Assembly (NCBI GenBank): GCA_037131655.1
Contig: JBAXQP010000008.1
Coordinates: 1-22,100, forward strand
Source of the DNA: a bacterium
GTDB lineage: Bacteria > Armatimonadota > Fimbriimonadia > Fimbriimonadales > JBAXQP01
Reading direction: 5' to 3'
DNA length: 22,100 nt
Shown: in pieces, positions 1 through 10,146 of the stretch
Numbering within the stretch: the stretch's first letter is position 1
Layout: each line of letters starts with the position of its first letter
Position numbers and translations under genes: made by a program
Notes under the pieces: generated by a model
What the model saw: the letters and a program-made list of their open reading frames with translations, nothing else
Told to the model about the DNA's origin: nothing
Databases searched by the model: none

Positions 1-508
1 TATCATAAAGGCCCGCGTGCAGATGATGCGCGATTTAGGACCTGCAATCAGCCCGTTCAATTCATTTTTATTCATACAAGGTTTGGAAACACTCGCGCTA
101 CGGATGGAGCGGCACAGTGCCAACGGGATGAAAGTCGCTAATTTCCTTAAGAATCATCCGAAAGTCAGTTGGGTTGTTTATCCCGGTCTTGAAAGTGATC
201 CGAACCATGAGGCAGCAAAGAAATACCACAAACGCGGACTTTACGGAGCGATTGTCGGTTTTGGCATCAAGTCCGGCTATGAGGGAGCGCTTAAGTTTAT
301 CGATAAATTACAGCTTTTCTCGCTCCTTGCCAACGTGGGGGATGCTAAATCGCTCGTGATTCATCCATCCAGCACAACACATCAGCAGCTTAGTGTTGAT
401 GAGCAGGCTGCGGCAGGCGTTACTCCGGATTTTATCCGTCTTTCGGTTGGACTCGAAGATATTAATGACATATTGGAAGACCTCGACCAAGCGCTCAGTG
501 CCAGTTAA
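1..508 (+). CDS. metY: O-acetylhomoserine aminocarboxypropyltransferase (O-acetylhomoserine sulfhydrylase), 3' part
   Basis: The gene is cut by the left edge; the reading frame is open from base 2 and ends at TAA 506-508, leaving about 168 residues. The family is a PLP-dependent Cys/Met-metabolism enzyme that joins O-acetylhomoserine with sulfide to give homocysteine in the cytoplasm. The visible part is the C-terminal lobe, with the characteristic stretches RDLGPAISPFN, QGLETLALRMERH, LFSLLANVGDAKSLVIHP, STTHQQLS and the end motif IRLSVGLEDINDI, all typical of MetY and related gamma-family enzymes. The PLP-binding lysine would lie upstream, outside the window. The stop codon is only 4 nt before the metX start, so the two are almost certainly one operon. 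Pairing with metX favours the acetyl-homoserine sulfhydrylase role over cystathionine gamma-synthase, which would use the same fold. Confidence 0.93.
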   Translation, partial: IIKARVQMMRDLGPAISPFNSFLFIQGLETLALRMERHSANGMKVANFLKNHPKVSWVVYPGLESDPNHEAAKKYHKRGLYGAIVGFGIKSGYEGALKFIDKLQLFSLLANVGDAKSLVIHPSSTTHQQLSVDEQAAAGVTPDFIRLSVGLEDINDILEDLDQALSAS

Positions 509-512
509 TAGC

Positions 513-1712
513 ATGGCAGCATTAAATCCAAAGGAAAGCAAGGCTTCTCCAGAAAGCCATGCCGCTGTTGTGCCGCCACAATATGACGGAGTTGGTTTGG
601 TAGAAACTCAATACTTCGAGTTCCCCTGCCTAGACCTCGAAGTTGGCAAACGCCTAGAGCCGGTTACTCTCGCTTACGAAACCTATGGGACACTTAATGA
701 AAAGGGCACGAACGCAATTCTTATCTGTCATGCCTTAACCGGCGATGCGCACGTGACAGGTTGGCATAAAGGGGCAAATGTTCCGGGTTGGTGGCACAAC
801 TGCGTGGGGCCGGGTAAGGCTTACGATACCGACCGCTATTTCGTGATTTGCAGCAATGTGATCGGCGGATGCATGGGAAGTGTCGGCCCACCGAGTATTA
901 ATCCCGCAACCGCTCAGCCCTATGCGCTTGATTTTCCCTTTGCAACTATCGGCGATATGATTAACGCTCAGAAACATTTAGTTGATCATTTGGGCATTAA
1001 GAAGCTGCTTTGCGTCACCGGCGGCAGTATGGGTGGGATGCAAGCGCTCCAATGGGCGGTCAGTTACCCAGATCAGGTTCAAACTGTCGTGTGTATTGCC
1101 GCTAGTGGGCGTGAAACCTCTCAGCAGATTGCATTCAATGAAGTCGGCCGACGTGCGATTATCACCGACCCTAATTGGATGGGGGGCAATTATTACGGCA
1201 GAAGCATCCCTTCCGCTGGGCTTTCAGTCGCCCGAATGATTGGCCACATCACCTATATAAGCGATGAGGCGCTGCACTCGAAGTTTGCCCGAAAGCTGCA
1301 GGATAAAGAGAAATTTGATTACCACTTCGACACCGAATTTGAGGTCGAGAGCTACCTTCGCTATCAAGGCGATAAGTTCGTCCAGCGTTTTGATGCGAAT
1401 TCATACCTTTACCTCACTCGCGCGGTGGACTACTTCGACCTATCGGCTGATTTTGGCTCGATTAATCAAGCATTCTCAGCGGCGAAATCACGGTTTTTAT
1501 TTATCGCCTTCTCATCCGACTGGCTTTATCCGCCTCGGCAGGTGAAAGAGCTTGTTAAGGCCGCCAAGTCAGCCGGGCGCGATACCACTTATGTTGAAGT
1601 CGAAACACCCGTTGGGCATGATGCTTTCTTATTGGGCAGCGAAACCCAAACAGCTGCAATTTGCAACTTTTTAACCGCAGAACAGGAGCGATTTAATGAA
1701 GACGCTTCCTGA
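513..1712 (+). CDS. metX: Homoserine O-acetyltransferase
   Basis: A 399-residue alpha/beta-hydrolase-fold acyltransferase that activates homoserine with an acyl-CoA, the first committed step of methionine synthesis. The nucleophile elbow GGSMGG places the catalytic serine at Ser172; Asp336 (in SSDW) and His369 (in VGHD) complete the triad. The motifs YETYGTLN and HALTGDAHV near the N-terminus are standard for MetX. The frame is open further upstream to 393, but that part lies inside metY; the ATG at 513, 4 nt after the metY stop, gives the usual length. There is no clear Shine-Dalgarno, which suggests translational coupling to metY. The end overlaps metW by 17 nt. Acetyl versus succinyl specificity cannot be read with certainty from the sequence; the adjacent metY favours acetyl. 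Confidence 0.95.
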   Translation: MAALNPKESKASPESHAAVVPPQYDGVGLVETQYFEFPCLDLEVGKRLEPVTLAYETYGTLNEKGTNAILICHALTGDAHVTGWHKGANVPGWWHNCVGPGKAYDTDRYFVICSNVIGGCMGSVGPPSINPATAQPYALDFPFATIGDMINAQKHLVDHLGIKKLLCVTGGSMGGMQALQWAVSYPDQVQTVVCIAASGRETSQQIAFNEVGRRAIITDPNWMGGNYYGRSIPSAGLSVARMIGHITYISDEALHSKFARKLQDKEKFDYHFDTEFEVESYLRYQGDKFVQRFDANSYLYLTRAVDYFDLSADFGSINQAFSAAKSRFLFIAFSSDWLYPPRQVKELVKAAKSAGRDTTYVEVETPVGHDAFLLGSETQTAAICNFLTAEQERFNEDAS

Positions 1713-2301
1713 AACCCTCAACACCCTTCGAGTGGATCATGATGAGATCCTACGGCTCATACCGGAAGGTTCGCGCGTTCTCGATCTCGGTTGCGGCGAC
1801 GGCACGCTGCTTATTCGATTGATTAACGATCGAAAGATAACCGGCCAGGGGGTCGAGATTGATGCTCAGGCGATTTTAGAATGCGTTGGGAAAGGCCTCA
1901 GCGTTTATCACGGTGATATCGACGGCGGGTTGGGGATGTATGAGGACAACACGTTCGATTACGTAATTATGAACCAGACCCTGCAAGTCCTGCATCATCC
2001 GCAACTGGTACTGCGCGAGATGCTGCGGGTGGGAAAATATGCGATCGTGAGCTTACCGAATTTCGCGTTTTGGCGAGTGCGAAGCCAGTTATTCATAAAG
2101 GGCGTGATGCCGATAAGTGAGGATCTGCCCTATGACTGGTTCGATACGCCAAATATCCATTTATGCACTGTGAAAGATTTCTACGGTCTTTGCCGCGTTG
2201 AAGGGCTAAAGGTTGAGGCCACTCGTTTCGTGGGTTCCCCCCTCGCAACCATATGGCCTAACTTATTTGCTCGTACGGCTATATTTGTCGTTAATAGATA
2301 A
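1696..2301 (+). CDS. metW: Methionine biosynthesis protein MetW
   Basis: A 201-residue class I methyltransferase-fold protein. The SAM-binding motif I VLDLGCGDG is at residues 28-36, and the MetW signatures VYHGDIDGGL, MNQTLQVLHHP, SLPNFAFWRVR and LPYDWFDTPNIHLCTVKDF are all present. The start overlaps the end of metX by 17 nt, with AGGAG at 1683-1687 in front. In Pseudomonas putida metW is needed together with metX for the homoserine acylation step; MetW is thought to support MetX rather than to be a free methyltransferase. The metY-metX-metW order here fits that role exactly. No terminator with a T-run follows, so transcription may continue into the next leader. Confidence 0.93.
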   Translation: MKTLPETLNTLRVDHDEILRLIPEGSRVLDLGCGDGTLLIRLINDRKITGQGVEIDAQAILECVGKGLSVYHGDIDGGLGMYEDNTFDYVIMNQTLQVLHHPQLVLREMLRVGKYAIVSLPNFAFWRVRSQLFIKGVMPISEDLPYDWFDTPNIHLCTVKDFYGLCRVEGLKVEATRFVGSPLATIWPNLFARTAIFVVNR

Positions 2302-2562
2302 CCTGGAAGATAAGTTTATTTTTGGACAAGTATTTTGTCCGTTAGCTGTGCCCGTGTCAATCTCCTCTTTGCCTTAGGTTTAATTTTAGCGATAGGCCTT
2401 CCCCCATATTTATGACTTCGCCGAAAAAGGGGGAGGAGACAGGTTGGGTAAGCCTTTAGCTTTTCTCTTGTCACAAATCCTCACTTTCCCCTTCAGCTTT
2501 TGCCACAAAAGACCGATAAATATACGGGGGCGCAGTTCTTTACCCCTATAGGGGAGGAAAAT
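2302..2562 (+). promoter_or_regulatory. Untranslated leader between metW and the methyltransferase gene, with several hairpins
   Basis: No gene is visible here. Three structures can be seen. A 6-bp hairpin (GGACAA/TTGTCC, 2324-2340) has no T-run after it. A longer imperfect hairpin pairs CCTTCCCCC (2397-2405, one bulged T) with GGGGGAGG (2429-2436). Finally, the perfect palindrome CCCCTATAGGGG (2543-2554) includes part of the ribosome binding site of the next gene. A run of G at 2526-2530 could pair with the same C run (2543-2546), giving an alternative fold. The C- and G-rich composition also resembles dispersed intergenic repeats. I recognise no known riboswitch and no convincing -35/-10 pair. 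Calling it regulatory is an inference. Confidence 0.35.
2551..2560 (+). promoter_or_regulatory. Strong ribosome binding site for the methyltransferase gene
   Basis: GGGGAGGAAA ends 2 nt before the ATG at 2563. The GGAGG core (2553-2557) is at good spacing and decides the start: the frame is open back to 2500, but only this ATG has a Shine-Dalgarno. The first four bases are also the right arm of the palindrome at 2543-2554. Confidence 0.8.
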
Positions 2563-3159
2563 ATGATTGCTCAAGTTGAAACGGCTGTTAAAAAGCTGCA
2601 TCTTGGTTGTGGAAAAGACATAAAAGCTGATTGGACTAATATCGACTTATTGCCGGGCTTTGGAGTCGATATTGTGGCCGACCTCGATCAATGCCGCACA
2701 ACACCACTGCCCTTCGAGGATAACAGCTTCGATGAATTCCTGGGAAGTCACCTCTTGGAACATCTTCACGATCCGTTAAGCTTAATGCAGGAACTCCATC
2801 GCATTGCAAAACCCGACGCATTAGCTACTTTTAGAGTTCCCTATGGCGGCAGTGACGAAGCCTACGAAGACCCCACGCATGTCCGTCAATACTTCGTCAA
2901 TTCATGGGGTTACTTCTCTCAGCCATTCTATTGGAAAGCCGATTATGGCTACCGCGGCGACTGGATAATCAATAAACTTTATCTTCTTGTTTCACGCCAA
3001 CGATATGAGGGACAAAACCCGCAGCAGATTTTTAACGAAATCATGATGTTCCGCAACGTCGCAATCGAAATGGTCGCCGAACTAATCGCCGTCAAACCCA
3101 TTCGAGAAGCCAAATCCGAACTTCAAACGCAGCCAAATATCGAAATACAACTAATTTAA
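2563..3159 (+). CDS. Small class I SAM-dependent methyltransferase, substrate unknown
   Basis: A 198-residue single-domain protein. Motif I is LHLGCGKD near residue 12, followed by WTNIDLLPG with an acidic residue ending strand 2, VDIVADLDQ, the post-motif stretch LPFEDNSFDEFLGSHLLEHL, and a core-domain signature YEDPTHVRQYF. This is the Methyltransf_11-like fold common in sugar, lipid and small-molecule methyltransferases. Nothing in it resembles a DNA methyltransferase (no NPPY or DPPY motif and no target-recognition domain), so it is not a partner of the Mrr gene downstream. It has its own leader and a strong terminator. Proximity to metW may reflect SAM metabolism, but that is only a guess. 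The C-terminal 40 residues are not recognised. Confidence 0.8.
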   Translation: MIAQVETAVKKLHLGCGKDIKADWTNIDLLPGFGVDIVADLDQCRTTPLPFEDNSFDEFLGSHLLEHLHDPLSLMQELHRIAKPDALATFRVPYGGSDEAYEDPTHVRQYFVNSWGYFSQPFYWKADYGYRGDWIINKLYLLVSRQRYEGQNPQQIFNEIMMFRNVAIEMVAELIAVKPIREAKSELQTQPNIEIQLI

Positions 3160-3171
3160 TAGTCAAATATC

Positions 3172-3204
3172 AAGTCCGCATATAACAGATATGCGGACTT
3201 TTCT
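3172..3204 (+). terminator. Intrinsic terminator after the methyltransferase gene
   Basis: A perfect 12-bp stem, AAGTCCGCATAT (3172-3183) with ATATGCGGACTT (3189-3200), around a 5-nt loop, running into a short T-rich tract. It lies 12 nt after the stop codon at 3159. Confidence 0.9.
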
Positions 3205-3400
3205 CATTCAAGAACGGTCCCCTCTCCCTCTTTGGATTAAGATTAGAATTTCCGAAACCACTTCTGTCTCCTTGGGAAATAAGGGGATTTGCATGTCCCA
3301 TGAATCATCCTCATTGGGCTTCAGGCATCCAGCCACTTGGCGAATAGGGTAAAATTATCATAGCTGGGGCGATAATTCGTCTCAGCGAGGTGCATCTTCT

Positions 3401-6499
<3,099 letters not shown>

Positions 6500-6508
6500 T
6501 AACCCCAA

Positions 6509-6540
6509 GGCGCGGCCAAAAACCGCGCCCTTTTCTTTTT
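6509..6540 (+). terminator. Intrinsic terminator after secA
   Basis: A 7-bp GC stem GGCGCGG (6509-6515) / CCGCGCC (6523-6529) with a 7-nt loop rich in A, then a tract of nine T in ten bases (6531-6540). It lies 9 nt after the secA stop. Read on the minus strand it lacks a good T-run, so it is not a strong two-way terminator for the converging mrr gene. Confidence 0.88.
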
Positions 6541-6644
6541 CAAGCGACAACTGGCCGGATTGTGCTTTGCCGACGCCTTTTGTGCGTTGGACTTGGTAGG
6601 ATTCGGGGATGTCAAAGAGGGCTTTTGGGATACAGAAGACGTCT

Positions 6645-7577
6645 CTAGCCTTCGAAGAAATCCGAATCAACGCGTTTCACATCGTAGCGCTTTACAAGGG
6701 CAACGCCTAAGTCATACTCGATCATCAGTCTGGACAACTCGAGGCCATCGATCAGGGAGAGGGTAAAGCTCTTGTTGCTACGAGCATATTCGAGAGCGCT
6801 CTTGCTAAACGATGACGTCGTGATGAAGACTCCTTTGGTTGCGCCTTGCCCGCTAAGCGCACCGACGAAGGCTTGTATTTCCTTACTACCAACGGAGCCG
6901 TTGTCCCACCGTTTGGCTTGTAAATAGATCTTGTCCAATCCCAGCTTATCTTGGTTAATGACGCCGTCAATCCCCCCATCTCCTGATCGGCCAAGAGTCT
7001 TGCCAGCTTCCATGTCAGGCCCGCCGTAGCCGAGCTTGAGCATCAGTTGGACAATCGCCTGCTCAAAAAACGCAGGCGTTACGCTCTTAACCACTTGTAG
7101 TATCTCCTCGGCAAGAGCCTCTCGGTGCTCTTGATAGGCGGCATCCATGGTCTCCGCTGGCGTTTGCTTCTCCGCGCTGATGCTGTCCTGGTCGTCCAAG
7201 AGGCCTACAGAAACGCCAGTAGCCTTGCTTCTGGTTCGCCTCTGGAAATCAGCGAATTCTGGAAAACACGTCAGATCGCTTGGCTTGATTGGGTTTGGTG
7301 CGACTTTGAGGTAATCGAGACCCCGTTTGGTAATTCTGTAAATCCCTCGGCTTTGATTCTCCAGCAGTTTGGCTTGGCGAAGATATGTGCAAGCCCACTG
7401 AACGCGATCGCTCAAACGTGTTTTCTTGCCCGAGGGTGTCGGATCGTCTCGCTCTTCTTGAGTCAGGTGGAATAAACCTGCAATAGAGACTTCAACGTCT
7501 TTCCATACCCAGTCTCGTCCATCCGCGAGTACTTCTAGGACGGGACGCAAAAAACGATGGAATTCAGGTACGGGCAT
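6645..7577 (-). CDS. mrr: Mrr-type restriction endonuclease
   Basis: A 310-residue cytoplasmic DNA endonuclease of the Mrr family. Residues 1-90 form an Mrr_N winged-helix-like DNA-binding domain (RLSDRVQWACTYLRQAKLLE, then RGIYRITKRG). Residues 165-300 form the PD-(D/E)XK catalytic domain, with GDGGID (Asp204) and LQAK (Gln220, Lys222), the Q-x-K variant typical of Mrr, and VFITTSSFSKSALEYA after it. E. coli Mrr is a type IV enzyme that cuts methylated DNA. No DNA methyltransferase or specificity subunit is in the window, which fits a type IV role; that is inference. The frame extends 7 codons further upstream, but AGGAGGAT sits just before the ATG at 7577, so this start is preferred. It is the only minus-strand gene here and convergent with secA, so a horizontally gained defence gene is plausible. 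Confidence 0.9.
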   Translation of the reverse strand: MPVPEFHRFLRPVLEVLADGRDWVWKDVEVSIAGLFHLTQEERDDPTPSGKKTRLSDRVQWACTYLRQAKLLENQSRGIYRITKRGLDYLKVAPNPIKPSDLTCFPEFADFQRRTRSKATGVSVGLLDDQDSISAEKQTPAETMDAAYQEHREALAEEILQVVKSVTPAFFEQAIVQLMLKLGYGGPDMEAGKTLGRSGDGGIDGVINQDKLGLDKIYLQAKRWDNGSVGSKEIQAFVGALSGQGATKGVFITTSSFSKSALEYARSNKSFTLSLIDGLELSRLMIEYDLGVALVKRYDVKRVDSDFFEG

Positions 7578-7702
7578 AATGATCCTCCTGCTCGGCACGC
7601 ATAGATTCGTTCTTGTCGAGCATACTCCCTATTTTTACACAAGACAGCCTGAATTCCTGCAAGTTTTTTTAACCACCCCCCAATCCGCTTATTCTTTTGT
7701 AG

Positions 7703-7748
7703 GGGCGTAGCTTGCTGCGCCCTCCGGAGAACAGGGCAAGCCCTGCCC
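7703..7748. repeat. GC-rich hairpin pair, dispersed-repeat-like, between mrr and glyS
   Basis: Two adjoining inverted repeats are visible: GGGCGTA (7703-7709) with TGCGCCC (7716-7722), one wobble pair, and AGGGC (7733-7737) with GCCCT (7740-7744). The wording (GTAGGGGCG...TTGC...GCGCCC) resembles small intergenic repeats present in many copies in some genomes, but only one clear copy is in this window. It lies in the 295-bp divergent spacer (7578-7872). No clear promoter could be assigned to either flanking gene. Confidence 0.45.
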
Positions 7749-7872
7749 CAACATCGGAAGATAAATATTCCCCTATACACCCATTGGAAAGGGGGACATA
7801 TTCGGATATGCCTTTCGCCTCTTGGGTAGGGTATCCTTTTCTAGCGAGAATTGTGGATGAAGGGAAGCTAAC

Positions 7873-9987
7873 ATGCCTGATCTATTGCTGGAAATTGGTA
7901 CGGAAGAGATACCGGCCGTTTATATGAGTGACACCCTTGAACAGGTGGAACATGTATTCAAAACAAAGCTTGAAGATGCTCGAATCGAATTTGAAGATGT
8001 TCGAATGTTCGGCACACCACGGCGCATAGTTATAAGGGTGCTTGGGGTAGCGGAACAACAGCAGGATCTCAAACGAGCTGTTCGCGGGCCTGCTGTGAAG
8101 ACTGCTTATGATGCTGAAGGCAAACCCACCAAGGCTTTAGAGGGCTTCTTGCGTGGCCAGAGCATTACTATCGACCAACTTATGCGAATCGATACTCCTC
8201 AGGGTGAATATGTAGTCGCTTATAAGATCGATGAAGGCAGAGTGACAATCGAAGTATTAGCCGACTTAATCCCCGAATTAATTAAAAATCTTGCATTCCC
8301 CAAGTTCATGCGCTGGGGAGAGGCGCGTATAAAGTTTGTTCGCCCCATTCGCTGGATTCTTGCATTATTAGGTTCAGATGTCATTCCCTTCGATATAGAC
8401 GGTATCAAAAGCAGCAATAAATCTCGTGGTCACCGATTCCTTGCTCCTGAAGAATTTACAGTTACTGATGCGGATGATTATTTCCAGGGTATCAGGGAAG
8501 CTTGGGTTATGGTGAACCCGTCTGAGCGTGAAACCGTGATTCGTGAAGGGGTTGAAGAAATCGCCGAATCAGTTGGAATTCCTGTGATTGATGCCGACTT
8601 GCTCGATGAAAATGTCTTTTTGGTGGAGTACCCGACGCCTCTGTTGGGTAAGTTCGACGAGTCTTTGCTCGAATTACCCGAAGCAGTGCTAATTACCGCC
8701 ATGAAGAAGCATGAAAAGTTCTTCCCCATCCGCGACAAAAACGGCAAGTTAACCCCCTACTTTGTCTCTATTCGAAACGGAAATAAGGAAAACCTTGATA
8801 CCGTTCGCGAGGGTAACGAGCGAGTACTGACAGCTCGTTTCAATGACGCCAAGTTTTTCTTTGATGAGGATTTAAAGCATAACCTCGATTACTTCGCCGG
8901 CCGACTCGACCGATTGGTTTTCCAAGAAAAATTGGGCACGATTAAGGCCAAGATTCAACGGCTCGAACATATCGTTGCCAAGCTGGGCGAGGCTGTTGGC
9001 TGGGATTCTGAAACAAGGGCAATGGCTCTTCAGGCAACTCATATTTCTAAAGCTGATCTTGTAAGCGGCATGGTTGTCGAACTGCCATCCCTTCAAGGAG
9101 TGATTGGAGGCGAATATGCTCGTAGAGAAGGGGTTTCTGAGTATGTTGCGGAAGCAATTGAACAGCATTACCTGCCGAAAGGGGCAGGCGATCACATACC
9201 CGACAACCTCTTGGCCCGAGCGATCTCGCTTTCAGATCGCATCGATACTTTAGTCGGTTATATCGGACTTGGCTATATGCCAACCGGTTCGAGCGATCCA
9301 TTTGCCCTTCGACGAGCCGCTCAGGGAATTGTAGAGATTTTGGCGGAAGAAGATGATTTTCCCACTATCTCGGAATTGCGTTCATGGGCATACGAAGCCT
9401 TCCAAAAGCAGGAAATCACTCTAGAGCCGGAAGAAAAGGTTACAGAAAACCTCAATGCCCTCTTCCAAATCAGATTGAGTTCACTCTTAGAACAAGAGAG
9501 TGTGCGCTATGACCTGGCTCGCGCAGCGATGAACGCCGGTTGGACCGATTCGGTAAGCCGTTTAGTCGCCCGCGCGCTGCTGCTTCAAGAGTTTTCGACC
9601 ACGGAATATTGGCAAACGGTTGTCACAGCCGCAGTGAGGCCTGCCAATATCATCAATGCGGCCCGAAAGAACAAGATCGATTTTAGCGAGAAACTCAGTG
9701 ATGTGGATGAGAACCTGTTTGAAGCTCCGGAGGAAAACACCCTCTTCCAAGCCGTCACTGCAATATCCCCTGAAATCACTGGCTATGAGCGTATCGGTCA
9801 ATATGACAACATTTTCGAAACATTAGCGACACTCGCTGAACCTATCAATCAAGTATTCGATGCGGTAATGGTTATGGCTGAGGATCCCGCCAAACGCAAA
9901 AACCGCTTAACCCTAATGGCAGGCATCAACCATCTCTTCCTTTCTTTCGCCGATTTCACTCAAGTTGTTACAGAGGGTGAGGGTTAG
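7873..9987 (+). CDS. glyS: Glycyl-tRNA synthetase beta subunit
   Basis: 704 residues, the normal length for the beta chain of the heterotetrameric alpha2beta2 glycyl-tRNA synthetase. The beta chain supplies tRNA recognition, while the alpha chain (GlyQ) activates glycine. Diagnostic parts are the N-terminal LLLEIGTEEIPA, FGTPRR, FPKFMRWG, FVRPIRWI, the HD-like region SKADLVSGMVVELPSLQGVIGGEYA, the signature PTGSSDPFALRRAAQG, and the C-terminal anticodon-binding part ending FDAVMVMAEDPAKRKNRL. A purine-rich AAGGGAAG at about 7860-7867 precedes the ATG. glyQ is normally immediately upstream; here the neighbour is a divergent mrr gene, so the alpha subunit must be encoded elsewhere. The product cannot work alone. 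Confidence 0.96.
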   Translation: MPDLLLEIGTEEIPAVYMSDTLEQVEHVFKTKLEDARIEFEDVRMFGTPRRIVIRVLGVAEQQQDLKRAVRGPAVKTAYDAEGKPTKALEGFLRGQSITIDQLMRIDTPQGEYVVAYKIDEGRVTIEVLADLIPELIKNLAFPKFMRWGEARIKFVRPIRWILALLGSDVIPFDIDGIKSSNKSRGHRFLAPEEFTVTDADDYFQGIREAWVMVNPSERETVIREGVEEIAESVGIPVIDADLLDENVFLVEYPTPLLGKFDESLLELPEAVLITAMKKHEKFFPIRDKNGKLTPYFVSIRNGNKENLDTVREGNERVLTARFNDAKFFFDEDLKHNLDYFAGRLDRLVFQEKLGTIKAKIQRLEHIVAKLGEAVGWDSETRAMALQATHISKADLVSGMVVELPSLQGVIGGEYARREGVSEYVAEAIEQHYLPKGAGDHIPDNLLARAISLSDRIDTLVGYIGLGYMPTGSSDPFALRRAAQGIVEILAEEDDFPTISELRSWAYEAFQKQEITLEPEEKVTENLNALFQIRLSSLLEQESVRYDLARAAMNAGWTDSVSRLVARALLLQEFSTTEYWQTVVTAAVRPANIINAARKNKIDFSEKLSDVDENLFEAPEENTLFQAVTAISPEITGYERIGQYDNIFETLATLAEPINQVFDAVMVMAEDPAKRKNRLTLMAGINHLFLSFADFTQVVTEGEG

Positions 9988-10034
9988 AAGATAATTTACG
10001 TATAAGTAGGGGATGGTCTTTCAGGTCATCTTAT

Positions 10035-10070
10035 AATGCGGTAGGTCGGTCTTGCGACCCTCCGCATTTT
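10035..10070 (+). terminator. Probable intrinsic terminator after glyS
   Basis: A two-step hairpin: outer stem AATGCGG (10035-10041) with CCGCATT (10062-10068) and inner stem GGTCG/CGACC around GTCTTG, then a short run of four T. It lies about 48 nt after the glyS stop. The T-run is short, so termination strength is uncertain. Confidence 0.65.
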
Positions 10071-10090
10071 CAGCAATATAAGCTTTAGAA

Positions 10091-10134
10091 TTCGAGAACG
10101 ATTGACTTAGCTTTAAAGCTGCAAAGCTCTCGAA
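10091..10134. promoter_or_regulatory. Nested palindromes in the leader of the parvulin gene
   Basis: An outer inverted repeat TTCGAGA (10091-10097) / TCTCGAA (10128-10134) encloses a perfect 12-nt palindrome AGCTTTAAAGCT (10109-10120). The right arm touches the ribosome binding site AAAAGGAG. This could be an operator or an RNA hairpin; no protein can be assigned. A TTGACT at 10102 lacks a matching -10. Confidence 0.3.
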
Positions 10135-10146
10135 AAGGAGTGTTCG

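Noticed and set aside
393..512. Longer metX start inside metY
   Set aside because: The extra 40 residues would overlap metY and are not part of the MetX family; ATG 513 gives the usual length.
2324..2340. Terminator after metW
   Set aside because: The stem is only 6 bp and no T-run follows it on either strand.
2302..2562. Known SAM-type riboswitch
   Set aside because: I could not find the conserved cores of the SAM or SAH riboswitch classes I know; only simple hairpins are visible.
7578..7598. Upstream start for mrr at 7598
   Set aside because: AGGAGGAT lies between it and the ATG at 7577, placing the ribosome at the later start.
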